The position numbers and the translations under genes are program-made. Positions 1 to 7,200 of a DNA stretch of 64,000 nucleotides are shown here, one piece after another (the first letter of the stretch is position 1; each line of letters begins with the position of its first letter). The DNA comes from Parasphingopyxis sp. CP4. Lineage in GTDB: Bacteria; Pseudomonadota; Alphaproteobacteria; Sphingomonadales; Sphingomonadaceae. Below the pieces are notes generated by a model. It had not been told where the DNA came from. It saw only the letters and a program-made list of their open reading frames with translations, and searched no databases. The DNA lies in the NCBI RefSeq assembly GCF_013378055.1, contig NZ_CP051130.1, positions 2,482,001 through 2,546,000 on the forward strand. The letters are read 5' to 3'.

Positions 1-1
1 C

Positions 2-211
2 GAGTTCGTCCTGTCCGAGCAGCGTCCTCGCATGCAGTCCCGCCCGGAAGTCGTGCAACTCGCCCAGGGCGATGGCGTCGTCTTCGCCACGCGCGAACGC
101 CCCGCTCCCTCCAAACGCGGATATCGCCGCGTCCAGATGCGCCACGGCGTCAGCCGCATCCGCAGCGGAAACCGCTGGACCTTGGGCATCATCTTCCACG
201 ACGCGGGGTGA
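2..211 (+). CDS. 2OG-Fe(II) oxygenase, C-terminal fragment
   Basis: Only the last 69 codons lie in the window; the gene begins upstream. The fragment ends with a double-stranded beta-helix pattern: His48 in RHGVSR (distal iron ligand), then Arg58 ten residues later (expected 2-oxoglutarate contact), and the closing LGIIFHDA. This is characteristic of 2-oxoglutarate/Fe(II) oxygenases of the prolyl-hydroxylase type. The HxD part of the iron site is outside the window and the substrate cannot be inferred. Confidence 0.75.
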   Translation, partial: EFVLSEQRPRMQSRPEVVQLAQGDGVVFATRERPAPSKRGYRRVQMRHGVSRIRSGNRWTLGIIFHDAG

Positions 212-318
212 CGGGCGCCGCCTGACGGTCCCCCGACCCACTATTTGATCCATGTCATTTCGGGATCGCCCTCCCGCGCGCTACAGTCTTCCCTGTAACC
301 TGCACAGGAGAGTCGCGC

Positions 319-1779
319 ATGGCCCGTTCACCAGATCTCGATCCTGAGGGCACACGATTGCCGATCAAATTTGATGGGACCTCAAACGGCGAATTTTTTC
401 CGCGCCCACCCACCGTCAACCAGCATTATGCCAACCGGCTTGCCCATGAAGCGGCGAGTGATCATGCCAAGAAACTCGGCATGGGGCGCCGGGCGTTTCT
501 GGTGTCTTCGATGGGGGCGGCGACGACGCTTGCGGCGTGTAACCGCGCCAATCCGAACTCCGGCGGAGTCTACAGCGTCACCGAAGAAGCCGGGTTTGAG
601 CCTGCTGCAGCCGATGCCGCAGTCGGCGGCGATGAGTTCATTCTCGATGTGCAAACCCATTGCGTCGATCCCTCCGCCGCCTGGGCCACCGGGCGCGATG
701 GCGAGATTTGGGAAGCCGCGCTCTCCCGCGCGTTCGGCCAGTCCACGCAATGCACCGACGGCAGCTATGATTGCTATTCCGCCCAGACATTGGCGCGCGA
801 AGTCTATCTCGACAGCGACACGGACGTCGCGGTCGTCTCGGCGCTCTGGGGAACGGCCGAGAGCAATCCCACGCCGATCAGCTATGCCGCCGAAGCGCGC
901 GGTATCATCGAACAGATTGGCGGCGAAGGCGCACGCTGCCTGATCCATGGTGGTGTGCTGCCCAATGATCCCGGCGAGCTTGAAGCGATGGACGAAAAAG
1001 CCGAGGTGCATGGCGTGGATGCGTGGAAAATGTATCCGCAATGGGGCCCTGATGCAGCTGGCTTCTTCCTCGACGAAAGCGATTATGCGGACCGGGTGTT
1101 CGACAATGCCCGGCGGCTCGGCAAGACGGTAATCGCGGTCCATAAGGGCGTGACGCTCTATGGTCTCGATCCGCTCTATTCGAGTCCGCGCGATATGGGG
1201 AATGCGGCGGTCGACAATCCGGACATCACTTTCCTCGTCTATCATTCGGGCTTCCAACCCGGCGTGACCGAAGCGGAATATGATACCAATGGCGGCGGCG
1301 TCGATCGGCTCGTGAAGGCGCATCGCGATGCGGGACTGCGACCGAATGAGGGCAATCTCTACGCCGAAATGGGCTCGCTCTGGCGTTATTTCATGGGCCG
1401 GCCGGACGAGGCCGCCCATGTGATGGGCAAGCTGCTCCAGACTTTTGGCGAGGAACGGATCGTCTGGGGTACAGACTCGATCTGGTATGGCAGCCCGCAG
1501 GACCAGATCCAGGCCTTCCGCGCCTTTGAGATCAGCGCGGAATATCAGGAACGCTTTGGCTATCCGGCGCTGACGCCCGAAGCAAAGCGCAAGATTTTCG
1601 GCCTCAATGGCGCAGCGGTCTATGGCATCGATCCGGCTGAAATTGCGACCCATCAGGCGCTGCCCGAACGGCGCGCGGAATATCGGGCCGAAGCCAATCC
1701 GAGCTTTGCCACCTATGGTCCGAAAACGCGGCGCGAATTTATGGCCAACTGGACTGCGCATGGCGGTCGCCCGGGATAG
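319..1779 (+). CDS. Tat-exported amidohydrolase family protein (amidohydrolase_2)
   Basis: A 486-residue protein of the COG2159 metal-dependent hydrolase/decarboxylase family. AGGAG (307-311) fixes the start. A twin-arginine pair (57-58), hydrophobic stretch and LAAC (71-74) form a Tat lipoprotein-type signal, but about 50 residues precede the RR pair, an unusually long n-region. The barrel carries the family landmarks DVQTHC (degenerate HxH), KMYP, HKG, VYHSGF and WGTDSIWYG (C-terminal metal Asp). Probably anchored outside the inner membrane. Substrate unknown; aromatic or lactone compounds are typical for the family. It stands alone, followed by the lipoprotein trio after 71 bp. Confidence 0.8.
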   Translation: MARSPDLDPEGTRLPIKFDGTSNGEFFPRPPTVNQHYANRLAHEAASDHAKKLGMGRRAFLVSSMGAATTLAACNRANPNSGGVYSVTEEAGFEPAAADAAVGGDEFILDVQTHCVDPSAAWATGRDGEIWEAALSRAFGQSTQCTDGSYDCYSAQTLAREVYLDSDTDVAVVSALWGTAESNPTPISYAAEARGIIEQIGGEGARCLIHGGVLPNDPGELEAMDEKAEVHGVDAWKMYPQWGPDAAGFFLDESDYADRVFDNARRLGKTVIAVHKGVTLYGLDPLYSSPRDMGNAAVDNPDITFLVYHSGFQPGVTEAEYDTNGGGVDRLVKAHRDAGLRPNEGNLYAEMGSLWRYFMGRPDEAAHVMGKLLQTFGEERIVWGTDSIWYGSPQDQIQAFRAFEISAEYQERFGYPALTPEAKRKIFGLNGAAVYGIDPAEIATHQALPERRAEYRAEANPSFATYGPKTRREFMANWTAHGGRPG

Positions 1780-1850
1780 GCGTCGGGATCGCTTGATATC
1801 GGGCGATTTCCTCCCCATTGATAGAGAAACCTATTCCTTGGGAGAATCCC

Positions 1851-2513
1851 GTGCGACCGATCCTCTATATTGTCCTGCCTGCCCTGGCCTTGAGTGCCTG
1901 TGCACGCACCGAAACGCCCGAAGAAGCGCGCGCCGCGGCGCAAGCGGCCCAGGCGGAATATGCGCGTCTCGCCGCCGAAGCGCGGGCCGGCAGCGAAGTA
2001 GAGGAAGTGCTCTCCGGCACCTCTCCGGGCCAGATCGATACCAGCGGATCGGGTGATCTCACGCCGGGCAGCTGGAGCGTTGCGACGATCGATGATGAGC
2101 GTGTCGCACAATTTGGCGAAGAAGGTGAAAACCCGACCATCACCATCGCCTGCGAACTGGGAGGCGGCATCGATATCCGCTTGATCGGCATGCCGCCCCA
2201 GGGTGGATCGGGCACGGTGTACATCAATACGCCCGAAGGCGGCTCGACCTTTACCGCATCGGAAGCTGTGGGCGATGTGCCGGCGGCATATATCTCCATT
2301 CCCGCGGCAGATCCCTTTATCGGCCGATTGATTGGCGGCAACGGCCCTTATTCGATCCGGCTGGGCGGCGATCAACGCGTGGCCTTCCCGGCCGATGATG
2401 TGCTGACCAGTGTTGTCAGCGCCTGTGACCGCCGCGATGCATCCGATGAGATTGCCGATCTGGAAGCAACCATCTCGACCGAAGCGATAACCGAAGAAAG
2501 CCCCGTTGAATGA
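1851..2513 (+). CDS. Lipoprotein of a tandem family, member 1
   Basis: Predicted 220-residue lipoprotein: short basic start, hydrophobic core and LSAC lipobox. I chose GTG at 1851, six bases after GGGAG (1840-1844), over an in-frame TTG at 1818 that would bury the signal. The mature part has an Ala/Glu-rich stretch, then LTPGSW, a Cys in ITIACE, and a second Cys near the end (VVSACD). The next two genes repeat this plan: (L)xxGxW, Cys, then C-terminal Cys, suggesting one disulfide-bonded fold. Its stop overlaps the next start by four bases. Function unknown; no family recognised. Confidence 0.7.
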   Translation: MRPILYIVLPALALSACARTETPEEARAAAQAAQAEYARLAAEARAGSEVEEVLSGTSPGQIDTSGSGDLTPGSWSVATIDDERVAQFGEEGENPTITIACELGGGIDIRLIGMPPQGGSGTVYINTPEGGSTFTASEAVGDVPAAYISIPAADPFIGRLIGGNGPYSIRLGGDQRVAFPADDVLTSVVSACDRRDASDEIADLEATISTEAITEESPVE

Positions 2514-3028
2514 GCCGCTTCGGTTTCAATGGACTGACGGGGGCGGTGGCAACGCTGATCGCGCTAGGCGCCTGTTCGGCTGCGCCGACGCCTGCACCCG
2601 CCCAGGCCGATGCCCAGGCCGAGAGCGATGTCGATTGGCGCGACGTGCCGCTGGCCTCGGGAACCTGGATCTATCGCGAGGATGATCGTGGCTCGCTCGC
2701 GCTCTATGGGGAGCCGGATAGCGATGCAGTTTTCCTCGTGCGCTGTAACATGGCCGATCGGCGGATCTATTTCTCGCTCGCAGGAGCGATGACCAGCGGC
2801 TCGGGCACCATGGCGTTTCAAGCGACCCATGGCGAACGCAGCTATGCGGCCCGCAATGGCTCAGGCGCGTCGCCCTATATTGTTGCGGCCACCGATGCGA
2901 CGGACGATTATCTCGACATGATCGCGTTCAGCCGCGGCCGGATTGCGATTACGGTGAGCGGGCAATCCCTGGTCGCGGTGCCGAACTGGCCTGAGATGAC
3001 GCGCATCTTCGAGGATTGCCGCGCCTGA
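2510..3028 (+). CDS. Lipoprotein of a tandem family, member 2
   Basis: A 172-residue predicted lipoprotein (signal ending LGAC), starting in the ATGA overlap with the preceding gene, so the two are translationally coupled. After a Pro/Ala-rich linker it has LASGTW, a Cys in FLVRCN, a central beta-rich part, and a terminal Cys in FEDCRA. The spacing resembles members 1 and 3. No enzyme motif is visible; a periplasmic or outer-membrane-associated binding role is only a guess. Confidence 0.7.
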   Translation: MSRFGFNGLTGAVATLIALGACSAAPTPAPAQADAQAESDVDWRDVPLASGTWIYREDDRGSLALYGEPDSDAVFLVRCNMADRRIYFSLAGAMTSGSGTMAFQATHGERSYAARNGSGASPYIVAATDATDDYLDMIAFSRGRIAITVSGQSLVAVPNWPEMTRIFEDCRA

Positions 3029-3115
3029 GTGTGAATTTTGAACCACGCGGTTCCGCATAACTGTAATAATTTCGTGCCATGCGCGCGCTTTGCTGATCTT
3101 TCGGAGCGCACAAAG

Positions 3116-3625
3116 ATGACGAAACCTTTCCTGGTCCCACTATGTGTGGCGACACTGCTGGCGGCATGCGGCGGCGAAGCGGGCGATGCGGACATCGCCG
3201 AGCCGGGCACGCTAACCCTGACGCCGGGAGCCTGGGCGGCCAATGACAGTGAGGCTGGCTATGCCAATGAGGATGGCCAGCGCCTTGCAACCCTTCGCTG
3301 CCATCCAGCCACCCAAGAACTGATCCTCGAAATGCCGGGCGGCTTTGCCGATGGTGCGCGCGCGGCGATGCTTATCCGGGCGGGTGATTTCATGCATGGT
3401 GTCGAGCCGGTGGAAGTGCGCGCAAGTGACGCGGGTCCGGTCCGCATCGCGCCCATGCCGATCGACGGCCCGATCAGCCAGGCGATCATCGACTTCCCCG
3501 TCCCGCTGACAATCGAAACCGATGGAGCCGAACCCTTGATGATCGAAGGGGATGCCGTGCTGCAGGGCTTTGTTGCGCTATGTGCGGAAGCGACCGAGAG
3601 TGGTGGCGCGGAGCCCGGGCAATAA
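3116..3625 (+). CDS. Lipoprotein of a tandem family, member 3
   Basis: A 169-residue lipoprotein (signal ending LAAC, then GG). The open frame extends upstream to 3038, but ATG 3116 gives the proper signal peptide and has GGAG at 3103-3106. Mature part: LTPGAW, a Cys in ATLRCH, a C-terminal Cys in FVALCA. It lies 87 bp after member 2, so it could have its own promoter. The shared W/Cys/Cys plan shows descent by tandem duplication with strong divergence. Function unknown. Confidence 0.7.
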   Translation: MTKPFLVPLCVATLLAACGGEAGDADIAEPGTLTLTPGAWAANDSEAGYANEDGQRLATLRCHPATQELILEMPGGFADGARAAMLIRAGDFMHGVEPVEVRASDAGPVRIAPMPIDGPISQAIIDFPVPLTIETDGAEPLMIEGDAVLQGFVALCAEATESGGAEPGQ

Positions 3626-3652
3626 AAAAGCCGCAGGTGGGATCCCCGCGGC
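3624..3652 (-). terminator. Rho-independent terminator, minus strand
   Basis: Read on the minus strand, a GC-rich hairpin (GCCGC...GCGGC, 3630-3652) is followed by six T (3629-3624). The plus strand has no U-tract after the hairpin. It would end a transcript coming leftward, most simply read-through from the MATE gene ending at 3903. Confidence 0.6.
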
Positions 3653-3702
3653 GAGCAAAAGAAGATCGCTCAAATAAAAATGAAAAACAAGGGTTGATCC
3701 AC

Positions 3703-3717
3703 GAGTCGCAATGATTC
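3703..3717. promoter_or_regulatory. Two GANTC methylation sites flanked by DnaA-box-like 9-mers
   Basis: GAGTC (3703-3707) and GATTC (3713-3717) are both GANTC, the CcrM target of alphaproteobacteria. They are overlapped by TGATCCACG (3695-3703) and TGATTCACA (3712-3720), each one mismatch from the Caulobacter DnaA G-box TGATCCACA. Whether either is functional is unknown. Confidence 0.3.
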
Positions 3718-3744
3718 ACACCTGCATATGAGTTCAACAATGCG

Positions 3745-3758
3745 AAAGGAGGTGATCC
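3745..3758 (+). promoter_or_regulatory. Perfect 14-nt complement of the 16S rRNA 3' tail
   Basis: AAAGGAGGTGATCC is the exact complement of the anti-Shine-Dalgarno tail of 16S rRNA (GGATCACCTCCTTT). Its GGAGG lies seven bases before the ATG at 3760. A match this long is rare; most genes in this window have four to six paired bases. On the opposite strand the same bases copy the rRNA tail itself. Confidence 0.6.
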
Positions 3759-3759
3759 G

Positions 3760-3816
3760 ATGTCTCATGGTTCAGTAAAGAGGTCGGTTCAGTCGTTTCG
3801 GAGGATGCGGGGCTAA
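3760..3816 (+). CDS. Possible 18-residue basic peptide
   Basis: ATG with the strongest ribosome binding site in the window opens a short frame, MSHGSVKRSVQSFRRMRG, ending in TAA. The stop codon lies in the loop of a perfect 6-bp hairpin (GCGGGG/CCCCGC, 3807-3824). The peptide would be very basic with no membrane segment. A second small hairpin and a terminator follow, so a short transcript with this one frame is plausible. It could instead be only a ribosome-capturing RNA in the lipoprotein operon 3' end. Not recognised. Confidence 0.35.
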   Translation: MSHGSVKRSVQSFRRMRG

Positions 3817-3866
3817 CACCCCGCCTGAGTTCTCCGGCCGGCACTCCGGCCGCTGACCATGTTTAG

Positions 3867-3898
3867 GGCTGCCAGGCATTGCGCCTGGCGGCCTTTTT
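3867..3898 (+). terminator. Rho-independent terminator, plus strand
   Basis: An 11-bp stem (3867-3877 with 3883-3893, one G-T pair, loop ATTGC) is followed by T5 (3894-3898). It is functional only in the plus direction and sits five bases before the convergent MATE stop. It ends either the lipoprotein operon or a separate small transcript from about 3720. Confidence 0.75.
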
Positions 3899-3902
3899 CA
3901 TG

Positions 3903-5318
3903 TCAGTCGTCTGTACCCGGAGTTGGCGCATAATCGGCCAGCCCGAGCCGTTCGCGCCGCATCCAGCGGGCCGTCAGCAATATTGCAGCAACGCCAAGGC
4001 CAGCAGCAAGGCCAATCCAGATGCCGATACCGTCATAGCCTGCATAAAAGCCAAGGCCGACCGCAACGCCGATACCGACGACCCAATAGCCAAAACCGGC
4101 ATAGAGCATCGGCCAGCGCGTATCCTGTAACCCGCGCAACACGCCGGCACCCACCGCCTGGATACCGTCGGCCAGCTGGAACATCGCGGCGATGAACAGG
4201 AAACTCACGGCGAGATCGAACACCCGGCTGCCCGGCCCGACGCCCTCTTCCATGAACAATCCGACGAGCGGCCCGGGAATTACGATCATGATCAGCGCCA
4301 GCAGGACCGCCGCACCCACGCCCAGGCCATACGCAACGAGGCCAGCAAGGCGGATGCCTTCGCGATCTTCGCGGCCATAATAATAACCAACCCGCACTGT
4401 CGCGGCTTGGGACAGGCCGAGCGGGATCATGAAGGCGACGGCGGCAATCTGCAGCGCGATCGCATGCGCGGCAACGGACTCGCGATCGATCAGTCCCATC
4501 AGGAAGATCGCCGCGCTGAAGATTGTGACTTCGAGCGTCAGCATGATTGCGATCGGAACGCCAAGCTTGGTGATGTGCCACAGCCGCGGCCAGTCGCTGC
4601 GCCAGAAATTGGCGAGCAAGCGATAGCGGCGGAAGGGCTTCAGCCCGGTTGTCACAAAAATCATGCCGAGCATCAGCACCGTGTTCGACATCAGGCTCGC
4701 GATCGCCGCGCCCTCCAGCCCGAGCTCGGGGAAGGGACCAGGCCCGAAGATCAACAACCAATCGGCAATGATGTTGAAGCCGACACCAATAATCGTGACG
4801 ATCACGCCCCAGATCGGCCGTTCAAGCGCCGTCACATAGAGCCGCAACACGACGAAGATAAGAAAGGGCAGGATGCCCCACATGATAATCCGGTTATATA
4901 TGGCGGCTTGGGCGGATATCCCCGGATCCTGGCCGAACAGCAGCATCACCGCCTCGGTATTCCAGATGACAGCCCAGATCGGGATGCAGACCATCACCGA
5001 CAGCCAGATCGCCTGGCGTACGGTTCGCCGGGAATCACGCACCGGATGGACGCGCTTGCCGCGCGCGGCCGCGATCAGCGGGGAAGCCGCCATGACAATG
5101 CCGATGGCGAACATGGCAAAGGCAAAATAGAGATTTACGCCCAGTGCGGACGCGGCGAGCGCATCGACATCATAGCGGCCAAGCATGATAACGTCGGTGG
5201 TGGTAATCGCGTTCTGCGCGAAGTTCCCGAGTATTAACGGTAGGGCGAGCGCAAGGGTGGCGCGAATCTCCGCGCGCAAGGGCGTGCTAGGGCCATCAAG
5301 GGCGATCTTGGTTGCCAT
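3903..5318 (-). CDS. MATE family multidrug/toxin efflux transporter
   Basis: A 471-residue multi-pass inner membrane protein with about 12 hydrophobic segments in two similar halves, the usual MATE size. The N-terminal part (LALPLILGNFAQNAITTTDVIMLGR) and the MAASPLIAAARGKR loop are typical of NorM-like exporters that swap Na+ or H+ for organic cations and toxins. The C-terminal end has a basic tail. It is divergent from the 2OG oxygenase at 5526, with a 207-bp shared upstream region carrying CGCAACA repeats. The substrate cannot be told from sequence. Confidence 0.9.
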   Translation of the reverse strand: MATKIALDGPSTPLRAEIRATLALALPLILGNFAQNAITTTDVIMLGRYDVDALAASALGVNLYFAFAMFAIGIVMAASPLIAAARGKRVHPVRDSRRTVRQAIWLSVMVCIPIWAVIWNTEAVMLLFGQDPGISAQAAIYNRIIMWGILPFLIFVVLRLYVTALERPIWGVIVTIIGVGFNIIADWLLIFGPGPFPELGLEGAAIASLMSNTVLMLGMIFVTTGLKPFRRYRLLANFWRSDWPRLWHITKLGVPIAIMLTLEVTIFSAAIFLMGLIDRESVAAHAIALQIAAVAFMIPLGLSQAATVRVGYYYGREDREGIRLAGLVAYGLGVGAAVLLALIMIVIPGPLVGLFMEEGVGPGSRVFDLAVSFLFIAAMFQLADGIQAVGAGVLRGLQDTRWPMLYAGFGYWVVGIGVAVGLGFYAGYDGIGIWIGLAAGLGVAAILLTARWMRRERLGLADYAPTPGTDD

Positions 5319-5408
5319 TTGGGCACGGTTAGAGGCGACTCACGCAGTTCATAAGAGCGGGTCGTGTAGCGCGATTGGCGCAATTTGCGAAGGCCATTGC
5401 TGCACAGA

Positions 5409-5454
5409 CGCAACACTGCACGCAACAATTGTATCCTTTACGCAACAAGTTGCG
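5409..5454. promoter_or_regulatory. Three CGCAACA repeats ending in a palindrome
   Basis: CGCAACA occurs at 5409, 5421 and 5441; the last is half of a perfect inverted repeat CGCAAC-AA-GTTGCG (5441-5454). They lie between the divergent MATE and 2OG oxygenase genes, so they are a plausible operator. The cognate regulator is unknown. Confidence 0.4.
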
Positions 5455-5525
5455 ACCGGAGGTTTCCCCCTTGCCTATACAGTGCGACATCTGTTTAGTT
5501 CGCTCGAAAGGGGGGAAGTATCGAT

Positions 5526-6113
5526 ATGCTGAGCGCGCGGGCACTGGCCGGTAAAACCATCGGTGTAAAAGAGGATTTTGTGTCTGTTGGCGAGCGGCAG
5601 GAGTTGCTGGACTATGTTCGATCTCCACACGCAGCCTGGGACAAGAATCTTCCGCCCAATGACGTATGGTATGGTCGCAAGATCGATCCGCCGGCAATGC
5701 CCGACAATGTTCGCACATTGATGGCTGACATTCGCAATCGCGCGATCGCGACGATCAAGGCGGACTATGAAATCACCGATACGGTCTATGCAGATACCCT
5801 GCAGCTTGTCCGCTGGCGGCCGGGAGACCAGCAAGCACCGCATGCCGATTGCGAGGAGCCGGACGGTCGCCCCAATCAGTTTCCGTGGCGTGCCTTTGCC
5901 TCGATTATCTATCTGAATGAGGATTTCGAAGGCGGGCAGATCCATTTCCCGAACCTGTTCTATCAGCCTGAGATAAAGGCCGGCATGCTGACCTATTTTC
6001 CGTCCAGCGCGAAATATCTCCACGGTGTGAAACCGGTGACCGCCGGCCTGCGCTTCACGCATAGCTGCTTCTACACGGGCAATAAATTTCGCGGTGACGG
6101 GGAAGCGTTCTAG
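5526..6113 (+). CDS. 2OG-Fe(II) oxygenase (prolyl 4-hydroxylase-like)
   Basis: A 195-residue enzyme made almost entirely of the double-stranded beta-helix. Iron ligands are visible: His106 and Asp108 (PHADCEE) and His166 (YLHGVK); Arg176 (GLRFTHS) is placed to bind 2-oxoglutarate. It would hydroxylate an amino acid side chain or small molecule using O2 and 2-oxoglutarate. A G-rich ribosome binding site precedes ATG 5526. No signal peptide, so cytoplasmic. It is one of four 2OG-Fe enzymes in the window. The target is unknown. Confidence 0.85.
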   Translation: MLSARALAGKTIGVKEDFVSVGERQELLDYVRSPHAAWDKNLPPNDVWYGRKIDPPAMPDNVRTLMADIRNRAIATIKADYEITDTVYADTLQLVRWRPGDQQAPHADCEEPDGRPNQFPWRAFASIIYLNEDFEGGQIHFPNLFYQPEIKAGMLTYFPSSAKYLHGVKPVTAGLRFTHSCFYTGNKFRGDGEAF

Positions 6114-6127
6114 CCCCGGCGGGTTCG

Positions 6128-7144
6128 CTAATAGGCCCGCGCTACGGCAAATTCGACAGCTTCGGTGAGCGCCGTCTTGGCCTGGCTCTGGGCAAATGGC
6201 CCCAGCGCATCGATCGCGCGTTGGCCGTAATGGCGCGCGCGCGCCATCGTATCGGCGATCGTATTATGGTGGATCAACAGATCCTTGGCATGGGCGAGAT
6301 CGTCATCGCTGACCCGGCGGCCTTCAATGGCATCGCGCCAGAATTGCTTGTCTTCGTCTGAGCCCCGCGCATAGGCGAGGATCACGGGCAGCGTGACTTT
6401 GCCGTCGCGGAAATCATCGCCGACATCCTTGCCCATGGTTTCTTCGTCCGAAACATAATCAATCGCATCGTCGACCAGCTGGAACGCGATACCAAGATTG
6501 CGGCCATAGGCGTCAAGCGCCTGTTCGACCTCCTCATCACGTTCGGCGACGACCGCTGCGATCCGGCAGGCTGCCGCAAACAGCGCGGCGGTCTTCGCAC
6601 CGATAATATCGAGATAGCGATCTTCGCCGGTATCGATCCGCCGCTGGGCGGTGAGCTGATTGACCTCGCCCTCGGCAATCACGGCCGATGCGTTGGACAG
6701 GATCTTGAGCACCTTGAGGCTGCCATCCTCAACCATCAACTCGAAAGAACGCGAGAACAGGAAATCGCCGACCAACACGCTGGCGGGATTGCCCCAGATT
6801 ACATTGGCGGTCTTCTTGCCGCGCCGCTGGTCGGAAACATCCACGACATCGTCATGCAGCAAGGTCGCGGTATGGATGAACTCAACACAGGCGGCGAGCT
6901 TGTGATGCCGATCGCCCGGATAATCGAGCAGCTTTGCGCAGGCCAAGGTCAGCATCGGCCGCATGCGTTTTCCACCGCCGGCAATCAAATGCCCGGCGAG
7001 TTCCGGGATCAGCGGCACTTCGGACCGCATGCGATCCAGAATGACGTGATTCACCCGGTCGAGATCGGACGCCACAAGCGCGATCATCGGATCGAGCGAG
7101 GGCGGCGAAGCATCGCCACGGATCGGAGTAACGGTAGCGCTCAT
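6128..7144 (-). CDS. Polyprenyl diphosphate synthase (long-chain, quinone side chain)
   Basis: A 338-residue trans-prenyltransferase. First Asp-rich motif LLHDDVVD and second motif VDDAID, with GGKRMRP for pyrophosphate binding, place it with octa/decaprenyl diphosphate synthases that make the ubiquinone side chain from FPP and IPP. I start it at ATG 7144 (MSATVTPIRG); the frame continues to a TTG at 7183 but adds residues unlike the family. No bulky residue pattern restricts it to short products, so a long product is inferred. It follows the P450 gene by 56 bp. Confidence 0.9.
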   Translation of the reverse strand: MSATVTPIRGDASPPSLDPMIALVASDLDRVNHVILDRMRSEVPLIPELAGHLIAGGGKRMRPMLTLACAKLLDYPGDRHHKLAACVEFIHTATLLHDDVVDVSDQRRGKKTANVIWGNPASVLVGDFLFSRSFELMVEDGSLKVLKILSNASAVIAEGEVNQLTAQRRIDTGEDRYLDIIGAKTAALFAAACRIAAVVAERDEEVEQALDAYGRNLGIAFQLVDDAIDYVSDEETMGKDVGDDFRDGKVTLPVILAYARGSDEDKQFWRDAIEGRRVSDDDLAHAKDLLIHHNTIADTMARARHYGQRAIDALGPFAQSQAKTALTEAVEFAVARAY

Positions 7145-7200
7145 ATCGGGCGGCTGTTTGGGCGGATTCCTGCCGAAAGGCAAGGGAAACGGCCCGAGCC

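Noticed and set aside
382-1818. Long open frame on the minus strand opposite the first amidohydrolase
   Set aside because: It is the mirror of a well-motivated gene and arises from GC-rich third positions. It has no domain motif and no ribosome site.
3745-3758. Fragment of a 16S rRNA gene (minus strand)
   Set aside because: Only the terminal 14 bases match. The sequence before GGATCACC lacks the conserved helix 45 bases and what follows has no spacer or tRNA, so it is an SD-like word, not an rRNA relic.
5409-5454. CRISPR or origin iterons
   Set aside because: Repeats are only seven bases with uneven spacing and no spacers of fixed size; there are no cas or rep genes nearby.
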